The notes under the pieces: generated by a model
Databases searched by the model: none
What the model was told of the DNA's origin: nothing
What the model saw: only the letters and a program-made list of their open reading frames with translations
Part shown: positions 5,670 to 13,121 of the stretch, one piece after another
Layout: each line of letters begins with the position of its first letter
Position numbering within the stretch: the stretch's first letter is position 1
Made by a program: the position numbers and the translations under genes
NCBI GenBank assembly: GCA_964557575.1
Contig: CAZLBC010000062.1
Span: 1-28,025 of the forward strand
Reading direction: 5' to 3'
Source of the DNA: CAZLBC01 sp964557575
Lineage (GTDB): Bacteria > Planctomycetota > Phycisphaerae > SM23-33
DNA: 28,025 nucleotides

Positions 5670-8288
5670 TCAGCCGATCATTTTTCGCAGGCTGCGGTAA
5701 TCGGTCTTGCCGCTGCCGAGCAGCGGGAGTTCGTCGACCCGCAGGACGCTGCTCAGCTTGCAGAGTGACGAGAGGCCCTCTGTGCGAATCAACCCGTTTG
5801 CACGATCCTTTTCGATGTCGCGGGTGGAAACCAGTATGATTTTCGGCCTTTTGTCGCCTTCCGCGGCGATGACGGCGAATGCCGGCCCCTTGTCGGAGGG
5901 ATGCGTCAGGTGTGGCCTGAGAGCGGCCTCTATCGCCGGGAGAGAAACCATTTCGCCCCCGACCTTGACGAATCGTTTTATCCTTCCGCTGAACGTGAGT
6001 ATACCCTCTTTGTCGATTTCGACGAGGTCTCCGGTTTCATACCAGCGGTATCCGTCACGTTCGACGAACGGATCGGGGGCTTCCCCGAGATATCCCTCGA
6101 AAACGCTGGGTCCCCGGACCAGCAAGAGGCCGCGCCCCCGGCGTGTGTCGCCGGTCTCCGGATCGACCAGGGTGTGTCTGAGCGAACGCATGAGCCTGCC
6201 GATCGTTCCCGGCCGGGCGTCGTCCTCGTGGTTGACCGAGATTATCGGGCTGCACTCCGTCGCCCCGTATCCCTCCATCACGGTGATATCGGGGCATGTG
6301 CGAGCGATGCGGTCGTAGAGGCTCTTCGGGCATTTTTCGGCGCCGGAAACCGCGAGTCGGAGACAGGAGAGCTGCTGCGGCGTCCCGCTGCGGAGTATGC
6401 CGGCGAGGAAGCTCGGCGTGCCGGCGATGATGGTCCCTTCGTACGCGCCGATGATTGCCGCAATGCGTCCGCCGGCGGTCGGGTCCGGCGTATACACAGA
6501 GCGCAGTGACAGTGCCAGGGGGAGAATGGTCGTGATCGACAGCCCGAACGAGTGAAACGGCGGGAGTATGCCGACCAGGCAATCCCGTGAAGAGATACTG
6601 AAACATTCGTATACATCGGCAATGTTCGACAGGATGTTGCGATGTGTCAGAGGGACGGCCTTGGGTGCCGTCTCCGACCCGCTGGTGAAAAGCACGGCGG
6701 CGTGTTTCGGGCAGTCCGCCGCCATGCGATCGAGACGGGACCAATTGAGCCGCGATGCCGCGAGTGCGAAGAGTTTTCGCGGCCGGCCGATGCCGCCGGC
6801 CATTTCCTCAACGTACCTGAATTGGTCTTCTATGTCGTCGAATGCCATGCCCCGCTCTTTCAGTTTCGATACCAGCGCCCCGGATGTCAGGATCGCTTTA
6901 ACCGAGGCGATCTCGATGCAACTGGAAACCAGTTTTCTTCCGAGCGTCCAGTTGATCATGGCGGGGGTTTTCCCGGCACAGAGACTTGCCATATACAGGA
7001 TGGTTGCCGTTGCGGAGGCGGGCATCATGATGCCGACCCGGTCGCCGGGAAGGCGCCGGATTTCTCTTTCAAGCACCATGCATGCCAGGACGATATCCCG
7101 GTACGTCTTTACCCCGCTGACCTCGTCGGCGATGAGGGCTTGCTTCGGGTTTCTGCGGGCCTGGTGGAGAAATGCCTGCGGTACCGTCATATCAGTCATC
7201 CCGGCGGGCAGTGCCGGGGCGGCCGGTTTCTCTGTCCAGACAGCGGGTGGGGGCTCGACGGGTTCGGCGGCCGCGACGGCGAGCCCGGCGGCCGCCAGGA
7301 GGACGTCGCCGACGGTATGGATTGATTCGAAGCTGTTGGAAGGGTAGGCGTATTCCGACTGGAGAAAGACGAGCAGGTCCGCCATTGCCAGCGAGTCCAT
7401 GCCGAGGTCCGCCGAGAGGACCGAGTCGTCCCGAAACGCGGCGACCTCGCTGATTTCCTCGATTCGATCATACACGCAATTGCGGATATCTTCCGGGACG
7501 TCCGCCGGGTCGCCGTGAATGGTCTGCCTCCTGGGTTCCGGTACCCGCCGGCTGCCTCCCGCCTCGAACGGCGTGTAGGGTATATACGTGTTTGCCGGAG
7601 CGCCGGTATTGTAGAACCGCTCGATATACCGGTTGATTTCCACGCGCGGTTTGCCGCGGGGAATGTCTTCCGGCTCGTGGAGTTCTATGCTGACGTCGCG
7701 TTTCGGCATGAAAACGAAGGCGCTGAGCAGCAGGTGGAGCAATCCACGCCGGAGTGCGGCGGCAACCGACGGCTTGCGGCCCGATGACCAACTGAAACTG
7801 CTACCCCACAGACCCTCGGTGCGAACGAGAACGATCCGCGCCTCGGGGACGCTGCGAATGATGGTTTCTGCCGCGCTGTTGGCGCCGATATCCTCGTAAC
7901 GGCTCCTGAGTATCTTCCCTGACGGATACAGCAGTACGTTGCCGCCGCTCTTGAGAACATTACTGCAGTTCTCGATGGTGTCGCGGATTCTCCCCGCCGA
8001 TCCCGTTCCGTCGACGGCGATGTCTTCGATCGGTATCGCGCCCATTCGTTCGGCAAGCCGCCTGATGAGGGGCCGGTTTATCTGGTGGCGGTCGGCGAGG
8101 GGCCGCGGCTTCAGTGCGGGATAGAGGTGGGCGAGGAGGATAACGGGATCGATAAGCGCAGGGTGGTTGGGCAGCAGCAGAATTCCCCGCTTGCCGCGGG
8201 ATACTATCTTATCAAGTCCCACGATCCGAATCCGATACCGAAGTGACAGCAGCACCTTCGTGATAAACACCCAGAAGCGGTTAATCAT
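5670..8288 (-). CDS. Acyltransferase - acyl carrier domain - AMP-forming acyl ligase fusion (Aas-like)
   Basis: An 872-residue three-part enzyme. Residues 1-235 are a PlsC-type acyltransferase with the catalytic NHPALID at 41-47 and YPSG at 121-124. Residues about 262-335 look like an acyl carrier domain, with LGMDSL and the phosphopantetheine-type Ser299. Residues about 365-872 are an acyl-adenylate ligase with FTSGSETAPKAVPLTH (534-549), the GYGATECSP adenine motif (673-681) and a late SGKTDYR lysine. E. coli Aas re-acylates lysophospholipids using an acyltransferase joined to a ligase but has no carrier domain between them. I infer fatty-acid activation, loading onto the built-in carrier and transfer to a lysolipid. 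The ATG overlaps the MFS gene's stop region, consistent with coupling to the LplT-like transporter. Confidence 0.88.
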   Translation of the reverse strand: MINRFWVFITKVLLSLRYRIRIVGLDKIVSRGKRGILLLPNHPALIDPVILLAHLYPALKPRPLADRHQINRPLIRRLAERMGAIPIEDIAVDGTGSAGRIRDTIENCSNVLKSGGNVLLYPSGKILRSRYEDIGANSAAETIIRSVPEARIVLVRTEGLWGSSFSWSSGRKPSVAAALRRGLLHLLLSAFVFMPKRDVSIELHEPEDIPRGKPRVEINRYIERFYNTGAPANTYIPYTPFEAGGSRRVPEPRRQTIHGDPADVPEDIRNCVYDRIEEISEVAAFRDDSVLSADLGMDSLAMADLLVFLQSEYAYPSNSFESIHTVGDVLLAAAGLAVAAAEPVEPPPAVWTEKPAAPALPAGMTDMTVPQAFLHQARRNPKQALIADEVSGVKTYRDIVLACMVLEREIRRLPGDRVGIMMPASATATILYMASLCAGKTPAMINWTLGRKLVSSCIEIASVKAILTSGALVSKLKERGMAFDDIEDQFRYVEEMAGGIGRPRKLFALAASRLNWSRLDRMAADCPKHAAVLFTSGSETAPKAVPLTHRNILSNIADVYECFSISSRDCLVGILPPFHSFGLSITTILPLALSLRSVYTPDPTAGGRIAAIIGAYEGTIIAGTPSFLAGILRSGTPQQLSCLRLAVSGAEKCPKSLYDRIARTCPDITVMEGYGATECSPIISVNHEDDARPGTIGRLMRSLRHTLVDPETGDTRRGRGLLLVRGPSVFEGYLGEAPDPFVERDGYRWYETGDLVEIDKEGILTFSGRIKRFVKVGGEMVSLPAIEAALRPHLTHPSDKGPAFAVIAAEGDKRPKIILVSTRDIEKDRANGLIRTEGLSSLCKLSSVLRVDELPLLGSGKTDYRSLRKMIG

Positions 8289-9537
8289 CGAACCCCTCCT
8301 CCCGCGCGAGCGATTGTATTCTGATGGTGACCCATATCACGACTGCGGCGGCGAGGACCGCCAGGGCGGGAAAGCAGTACTGCACGGCGATGACTTTCAG
8401 CAGGGCCCACTCGATAATGCCCGCGCATATCATCGCGGCAAATAGTGCGAATGAAACGGAGGCAATAACGGTACCCTTGCGTTCCGGTGCGGGACGCATC
8501 TGGACGAAAGCCCCGCTGGGCACCATGCAGATCCCGCCGCAGATTCCCATTGACGCGAGAATCGCGTAGGCGGCCGGGAGGGCGATCGTCGACGGACACG
8601 CCGGCACGAATGCAAAAACGAATAACAGTACGGCAAGGGCGGTCATGGTCGGCGCGAAGAGCCGGCAGCAATCGCTGCCGTGCGACAGGCGTCCCCCGAT
8701 GACGCCGCCGATTGCGACGCCGACCGCCTCCGCGGCGACAAGAAAGGTGGCTGTCGATTCGGACCATCCCATCACGGTCTCCGCAAAAAGCGGTACGATC
8801 AAAATCAACATGGCACCCGTAAACCAGATAAATATATTGACGGTCGCGACCGTCGTCAACAAGCGATCGCGGCGAATGCGCATCAACTCTTTAATGGTAT
8901 GCAGGGGACCTCTCCACGGAAACAGGGCCCGCGTGTTTGCCGCCGGGCGTCTCGGAACGAGAAAGGCGACTGCCAGGCCGAGCAGGGATATACCGATAAT
9001 GCCCCCGGCAACGGCATCCTTGCCGAGGTATTCCTTGATCGGCCCGGAGATGCCGATGCCGGCCAGTATCAGGGCGGTTGTTACGACTTTGAGTCTTCCG
9101 TTTGCTCGATTGACGAAATAGTCGGGATAGAGCTCGGGGATTGATCCGTTCAGCGCGGGATTGAATATGCATGATTGCAGTCCCATCACGAAGACCATGG
9201 CGAATATCAGCGGCCAGTACATCGTTACCAGGCCGACGGCCCCGAACGTCATGGCGATCAGCTCCATCGCCTTGCTCAGGATGACCACGTGACGCTTTGA
9301 AAAGCGATCGGCCATCCAGCCTGCGCCGGCGGCAAACAGAATATAGGGAAGATTGAACGTGACCAGGACCCAGCCTTCCATGCCCTTTTCCCACTTGTCT
9401 ATGGCGAGGAGTATGACGGCGGTACGGAAAAAACTGTCATTGAATACCCCCAGCCCGTAGGTTGCAGCCATCGCCAGAAACGTGCCGCGGGCGCGCCGAA
9501 CCGGGTCATCGTTGCCGTACGCGGGTATCTCGCTCAT
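8281..9537 (-). CDS. LplT-like major facilitator transporter
   Basis: A 418-residue polytopic protein with about twelve hydrophobic segments. An MFS signature lies between the second and third spans (GWMADRFSKRHVV). LplT flips lysophospholipids inward across the inner membrane for re-acylation by Aas, and the gene here overlaps an Aas-like gene, so the same job is likely. It starts at ATG 9537, overlapping the CPBP gene's TGA (ATGA), and its stop overlaps the start of the Aas-like gene by eight bases. The substrate is inferred from family resemblance and context; a general drug or lipid exporter is a less likely alternative. Confidence 0.82.
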   Translation of the reverse strand: MSEIPAYGNDDPVRRARGTFLAMAATYGLGVFNDSFFRTAVILLAIDKWEKGMEGWVLVTFNLPYILFAAGAGWMADRFSKRHVVILSKAMELIAMTFGAVGLVTMYWPLIFAMVFVMGLQSCIFNPALNGSIPELYPDYFVNRANGRLKVVTTALILAGIGISGPIKEYLGKDAVAGGIIGISLLGLAVAFLVPRRPAANTRALFPWRGPLHTIKELMRIRRDRLLTTVATVNIFIWFTGAMLILIVPLFAETVMGWSESTATFLVAAEAVGVAIGGVIGGRLSHGSDCCRLFAPTMTALAVLLFVFAFVPACPSTIALPAAYAILASMGICGGICMVPSGAFVQMRPAPERKGTVIASVSFALFAAMICAGIIEWALLKVIAVQYCFPALAVLAAAVVIWVTIRIQSLAREEGFDD

Positions 9538-10226
9538 GACAGCGCCTCCTGCAGAATCCGGTAGCCGATATAGAATATCGCAAGATCGGCAATGAAGTGA
9601 CTGACATAGCAGTCAATGACGGAGATACCGCGCATCCGCAGCCATGTCCAGAACCCGCCCGCCGTCACCGTCACGGCGACCGCCGCGGCAGTCAGCAGGT
9701 AGTTCCCGATCCACAGGGTGGCGAACACGTGGTGAATGCCGAAAAAGAGACCTCCCAGTATACAGACCACCAGACGGTTGGTGCATTGTCCGGAGAACTC
9801 GCCGATGAGAAAACCCCGCCAGTAGTATTCCTCGAACAGCGCGTTGCCGAGTGATATGACGACGGCCAGAAGCCAGTAGTATTCCATTACGTTGAGTTTC
9901 TGCAGTTTTTCCGTCAATGACTGTGGATTTACCGCCGTGTGGATACCGGACAGCAGGCAGAATCCGACTATCAGCGACGCCATGAGGAGCCCCGCCGATA
10001 TGCCGGGTACCAGATTCGTTTTTCTGAGACCGATCTCAGTGAATATCTCGGCGCGGGATCTGGCCAGTATTTTCCAGGCGATAAGCGGCAGGAATACCAT
10101 GAAGCCTTTCATCGCGGGGTACGTGATTTGAGGATACCATTCCATCCAGACGGATACTGCTGTCTGCACGGCGGGCAGCAGGGCGAAGCACAGGAGAATG
10201 GGCAGTGGGATATATCGGCTTTTCAT
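9534..10226 (-). CDS. CPBP-family (CAAX-like) intramembrane protein
   Basis: A 230-residue membrane protein with about six to seven spans. It has the CPBP/Rce1-type motifs: EEYYWRG (Glu132-Glu133, Arg137), then GIHH (165-166) and a later SHFIAD histidine near 212. These residues form the metalloprotease-like active site in Rce1-related proteins. In bacteria, members of the family act in membrane protein processing, bacteriocin self-immunity or as anchors, so the substrate cannot be told. The start at ATG 10226 is chosen because it overlaps the tetR stop (ATGA); a longer frame to 10256 would run back into tetR without a better start. Its place between a TetR regulator and a lipid transporter suggests a link to membrane lipid homeostasis. 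Confidence 0.82.
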   Translation of the reverse strand: MKSRYIPLPILLCFALLPAVQTAVSVWMEWYPQITYPAMKGFMVFLPLIAWKILARSRAEIFTEIGLRKTNLVPGISAGLLMASLIVGFCLLSGIHTAVNPQSLTEKLQKLNVMEYYWLLAVVISLGNALFEEYYWRGFLIGEFSGQCTNRLVVCILGGLFFGIHHVFATLWIGNYLLTAAAVAVTVTAGGFWTWLRMRGISVIDCYVSHFIADLAIFYIGYRILQEALS

Positions 10227-10804
10227 TGCAGTTCTCCCGTCAGGACCATGAGGCATTTCCGGCTCACGACAGCCGCGTTCGTGAGCGGGTGGGATTCGAG
10301 GAATCCATACCGGTGCATCATGATCGGTTCAAGAATCAATCCGCGCAGCATGGAAAACAGCAGGGCGATGTCGGTTTCCGGGATAGCGCCTCTTTCCATT
10401 TCGGCGGTAAGAGCGGCCGAGAGTACCGTGTCGGGATTGAATTCGTCCCTGGCAAGGTACCGGTCGGGAAATCCCTGCCTGGTGAAGAGGACGAATATCA
10501 GTTTGTCGGGAAGGTTGCGATAATACGAGTAGATGTACTCGACGACAGCCGAAATTCTCTGTTCGAACTGAAGGGTTTCGCCTTCCAGCAGGGGACCGAC
10601 GCCTGCTATGAAATGGCGGACCTCCCTGCAGTACAACGACCAGGCCATGTCCTCTTTTCCGGCGTAATGTCGATACAATGCCCCCTCGGTCACTCCCGCC
10701 TCCCGGGCGATGTCCTTGACGGTTGTCGCGAACAATCCCTTCGATGCAAACAAGCGGATGGCTGCTTCTTCCATCGCTTCTTTTTTGGCCGGTGTTCGGG
10801 ACAT
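10223..10804 (-). CDS. TetR-family transcriptional regulator
   Basis: A 193-residue repressor. The N-terminal helix-turn-helix at about 20-55 is typical of the family (LFASKGLFATTVKDIAREAG, then VTEGALYRHYAGKEDM). The helical C-terminal ligand domain is not specific enough to name a ligand. The coding start lies 11 bases from a perfect 22-bp palindrome that overlaps the promoter's -10 box, so autorepression is very likely. It heads an overlapping run of CPBP, LplT-like and Aas-like genes. By analogy with TetR regulators of fatty-acid metabolism, an acyl-CoA or free fatty acid ligand is plausible; this is inference. Confidence 0.92.
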   Translation of the reverse strand: MSRTPAKKEAMEEAAIRLFASKGLFATTVKDIAREAGVTEGALYRHYAGKEDMAWSLYCREVRHFIAGVGPLLEGETLQFEQRISAVVEYIYSYYRNLPDKLIFVLFTRQGFPDRYLARDEFNPDTVLSAALTAEMERGAIPETDIALLFSMLRGLILEPIMMHRYGFLESHPLTNAAVVSRKCLMVLTGELQ

Positions 10805-10815
10805 GGCAATCCATG

Positions 10816-10837
10816 AATAAGTAAACGTTTACTTATT
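10816..10837. promoter_or_regulatory. 22-bp perfect palindrome, probable TetR operator
   Basis: Each half site reads AATAAGTAAAC outward to centre, with no mismatch over 22 bp and its centre between 10826 and 10827. It overlaps the -10 box of the tetR promoter and covers the expected transcription start. The size and two-fold symmetry suit a TetR dimer or dimer pair. It is about 70 bases from the lpxA -35 box, so lpxA is probably not directly controlled. Confidence 0.8.
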
Positions 10838-10864
10838 TATAGGCGCGATAATCACACCAGACAA
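10836..10864 (-). promoter_or_regulatory. Promoter of the tetR-lipid operon
   Basis: On the minus strand, -35 TTGTCT (10864-10859) and -10 TATAAA (10841-10836) are separated by exactly 17 bases. The -10 box runs into the palindromic operator, which gives an obvious means of repression. Confidence 0.65.
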
Positions 10865-10905
10865 GGTGATTCTGAAAAAAACCGGCCGTCCTTCCGTATA
10901 CACCT

Positions 10906-10934
10906 TTGAACCAACTACCTATTCTCTTTATACT
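10906..10934 (+). promoter_or_regulatory. Promoter of lpxA
   Basis: -35 TTGAAC (10906-10911) and -10 TATACT (10929-10934) are separated by 17 bases. They lie just before the AGGAAAGG ribosome site (10941-10948) of the lpxA gene. Confidence 0.65.
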
Positions 10935-10957
10935 CGTCTCAGGAAAGGAAAACAGCA

Positions 10958-11785
10958 GTGGCGACCATACATCCGACGGCCCAGGTCGATTCTTCCGCGG
11001 TGCTTGCCGACGACGTGGAGGTCGGTCCTTTTTCGCTAGTAGAGCCCGACGTGACAATCGGGCCGGGGACGGTTCTGCGGTCGCATGTCGTGATACGGCG
11101 GCATACGACACTGGGGGCGGGTAATCTCGTTGACTCCTTTGCCGTGCTGGGCGGCCCGCCGCAGGATTACAAGTTCGATCCGTCACAGGTAAGTTACCTG
11201 AAGATAGGCAACGGCAATATTTTTCGCGAGGGAGTGACCGTAAATCGGGCCACCGGCGAGGGAGCGGCCACCGTCGTGGGCGACAACACGTACTGGTTCG
11301 CGAATTCCCACGCCGGTCACAATACCGAGATCCGGGACCGTGCCATATTGGTCAACGGCACCCTGGTCGGCGGCCATTCCACGGTGGGTTCGCGGGCGAT
11401 TCTGGGCGCGAACGGCGCAATACACCAGTTCTGCCGGATCGGTGAACGGGTCATGTTTCAGGGTGGCGCGATGGTAGGCATGCACGTACCGCCCTACGTG
11501 CTGTGCGCGGAAGTGAACAAGGTTATTTCGTTGAACGCGGTGGGCCTTCGCCGGAGCGACGATATGACCGATGAGGACAGAAAGCAGATCAAGGAGGCTT
11601 TCAACCTCGTTTATCGATGCGGTCACAGCCTGGAGGAAGCCATCGAGAAGATGGACGCCTGCGCCGACTGGGGCAAGGCGGCGGGAGCATTCCGTGAATT
11701 CGTCAGGAAGGCCGCCGACGCCGCGCCGCCGTTCGACCGCGGCCTCTGCCCGCACATGCCGCGGGCGCGGGGTCAGTGCCGGTAG
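10958..11785 (+). CDS. lpxA: UDP-N-acetylglucosamine O-acyltransferase
   Basis: A 275-residue left-handed beta-helix acyltransferase that adds the first 3-hydroxyacyl chain to UDP-GlcNAc in lipid A synthesis, in the cytoplasm. Hexapeptide repeats run from residue 1 to about 190. The catalytic segment SHAGHNTEI places His121 at the E. coli His125 position, followed by GANGAIHQFCRIGERVM and VPPYVLC. The C-terminal helical part begins near GLRRSDDMTDEDRKQI. The length is close to the usual 262. It stands alone here rather than with lpxD, fabZ or lpxB. The GTG start has AGGAAAGG nine bases upstream, and a good promoter precedes it. Confidence 0.93.
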   Translation: MATIHPTAQVDSSAVLADDVEVGPFSLVEPDVTIGPGTVLRSHVVIRRHTTLGAGNLVDSFAVLGGPPQDYKFDPSQVSYLKIGNGNIFREGVTVNRATGEGAATVVGDNTYWFANSHAGHNTEIRDRAILVNGTLVGGHSTVGSRAILGANGAIHQFCRIGERVMFQGGAMVGMHVPPYVLCAEVNKVISLNAVGLRRSDDMTDEDRKQIKEAFNLVYRCGHSLEEAIEKMDACADWGKAAGAFREFVRKAADAAPPFDRGLCPHMPRARGQCR

Positions 11786-11788
11786 CCT

Positions 11789-11812
11789 GCCCGGGAGTGT
11801 CGGGGCTTTTTT
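11789..11812 (+). terminator. Probable intrinsic terminator of lpxA
   Basis: A short GC stem (GCCCG pairing with CGGGGC with one bulge, loop GAGTGT) starts three bases after the lpxA stop and is followed by six T residues (11807-11812). The T run touches the stop codon of the convergent acylphosphatase gene. The stem is short, so confidence is moderate. Confidence 0.5.
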
Positions 11813-12084
11813 CAGTAGCGGACGCCGAATGTCGTCCACGCGTTTGTCGCCGGCGCGGTGTCGCGGTCGGCCGACCTGATATGCCCGGACATCCTTTCAG
11901 ACAGCTCGTCGATGAAACGATCTATGTCGCCGGGCTCTCCTTCGGCGACGCATTTCACCGAGCCGTCCGGGAGGTTTTTTACGTACCCCGTGATAGTGTA
12001 TTGTGACGCAATCCTGCACGCGGTGTAGCGAAATCCCACCCCCTGTACCGTCCCGTGAAAATGAGTTATATGCCGTTCGGCCAT
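11812..12084 (-). CDS. acyP: Acylphosphatase
   Basis: A 90-residue enzyme of the classic small acylphosphatase family, which hydrolyses carboxyl-phosphate bonds such as acetyl- or carbamoyl-phosphate in the cytosol. The signature HGTVQGVGFRYTAC carries the phosphate-binding Arg19, and GYVKNLPDGSV carries the catalytic Asn37. The fold's later strand and helix (VAEGEPGDIDRFIDEL) are also present. The ATG at 12084 is preceded by AGGAAAG and matches the family N-terminus; longer frames upstream lack family similarity. It is a single gene convergent with lpxA and divergent from ilvE. Confidence 0.93.
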   Translation of the reverse strand: MAERHITHFHGTVQGVGFRYTACRIASQYTITGYVKNLPDGSVKCVAEGEPGDIDRFIDELSERMSGHIRSADRDTAPATNAWTTFGVRY

Positions 12085-12167
12085 GCTCTCTTTCCTGTTG
12101 CGCCGCGCGTGCCGCGCTAATCGTTTCGGAGGCAATGCGTTTTCAGTGTGTGATCACTATCATCGAG

Positions 12168-12196
12168 TTGCCGATTATAGCGTAATGCAATATAGT
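12168..12196 (+). promoter_or_regulatory. Promoter of the branched-chain aminotransferase gene
   Basis: -35 TTGCCG (12168-12173) and -10 TATAGT (12191-12196) have a 17-base spacer. Transcription would start near 12203, giving a leader of about 33 bases before the ATG with its GAGGAG ribosome site. Confidence 0.65.
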
Positions 12197-12235
12197 GTGT
12201 CCCGTATCGAGATCGCGCAGAGAGGAGATTCTCAT

Positions 12236-13111
12236 ATGAAGATATGGATAAACGGCAGTCTTGTCGAGAAGGAAGACGCAGCAGTAAGCGTTTTCGATCA
12301 CGGCCTGCTGTACGGAGACGGTGTCTTTGAGGGAATCAGATCCTACGGCGGCAGGATCTTCCAGTGTGGCGCACACCTGGACCGGCTCTCGCAGTCCGCT
12401 GAGGCCCTGCGCCTGAAGCTGAGCTATTCGAAGAGCGATCTTGAACGCGCTATATACGAGGCCATGGCCGCAAATTCGATTGTTGACGGTTACGTTCGGC
12501 TGGTGGTTACGCGCGGCCAGGGAACGCTCGGCCTGGATCCGTTCCTGTGCACAGACTCGGTTACGTTCATCATTGCCGACCAGATAGAAATGTATTCGAA
12601 AGACATGTACCGAAACGGCATAGAGGTCATCATTTCGAAGACACGGCGCATCCATTCTTCCATGATGGATCTCAGGGTCAAGAGCCTCAACTACCTGAAT
12701 AATATTCACGCCAAGATGGAATGCGTGGAAGCCGGGGTCCCCGAGGCGCTGATGCTGAATACGGACGGCCATGTGGCCGAAGCGAGCGGCGACAATGTTT
12801 TCATCGTTCGGGAAGGAACACTCGTTACCCCTCCGCCGGCGGCCGGCATCCTGCTGGGAATAACCCGCGGTGTTGTCATGCATCTGGCCCGGGAAAGCGG
12901 GATCGCGGTTTTCGAAGAGAATATATATCCCGACGATGTCTACGCGGCCGACGAGTGTTTCCTGACCGGTACCGGCGCCGAGGTCATCGCCGTTACCGGC
13001 GTAGACGGTCGATCGATCGGAGAGGGGGCCGTGGGGCCCGTCACGAAGAAACTGCTGGAACGCTTCAGGGCATTTGTCGAAACGGGGCAGGACATTCCGT
13101 ACGAGACCTGA
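12236..13111 (+). CDS. ilvE: Branched-chain amino acid aminotransferase (class IV PLP)
   Basis: A 291-residue fold-type IV aminotransferase that moves the amino group between glutamate and 2-keto acids, the final step of valine, leucine and isoleucine synthesis. Visible motifs are FDHGLLYGDGVFEGIRSY (20-37), the PLP lysine in RVKSLNYLNN (Lys149), the cofactor-binding EASGDNVFIV and the C-terminal FLTGTGAEVIAV. The start at ATG 12236 has GAGGAG eight bases upstream. ilvB and ilvH in the same window support the branched-chain role. D-amino-acid transaminase or aminodeoxychorismate lyase share the fold and are less likely alternatives. Confidence 0.88.
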   Translation: MKIWINGSLVEKEDAAVSVFDHGLLYGDGVFEGIRSYGGRIFQCGAHLDRLSQSAEALRLKLSYSKSDLERAIYEAMAANSIVDGYVRLVVTRGQGTLGLDPFLCTDSVTFIIADQIEMYSKDMYRNGIEVIISKTRRIHSSMMDLRVKSLNYLNNIHAKMECVEAGVPEALMLNTDGHVAEASGDNVFIVREGTLVTPPPAAGILLGITRGVVMHLARESGIAVFEENIYPDDVYAADECFLTGTGAEVIAVTGVDGRSIGEGAVGPVTKKLLERFRAFVETGQDIPYET

Positions 13112-13121
13112 TCCTGCCTGG

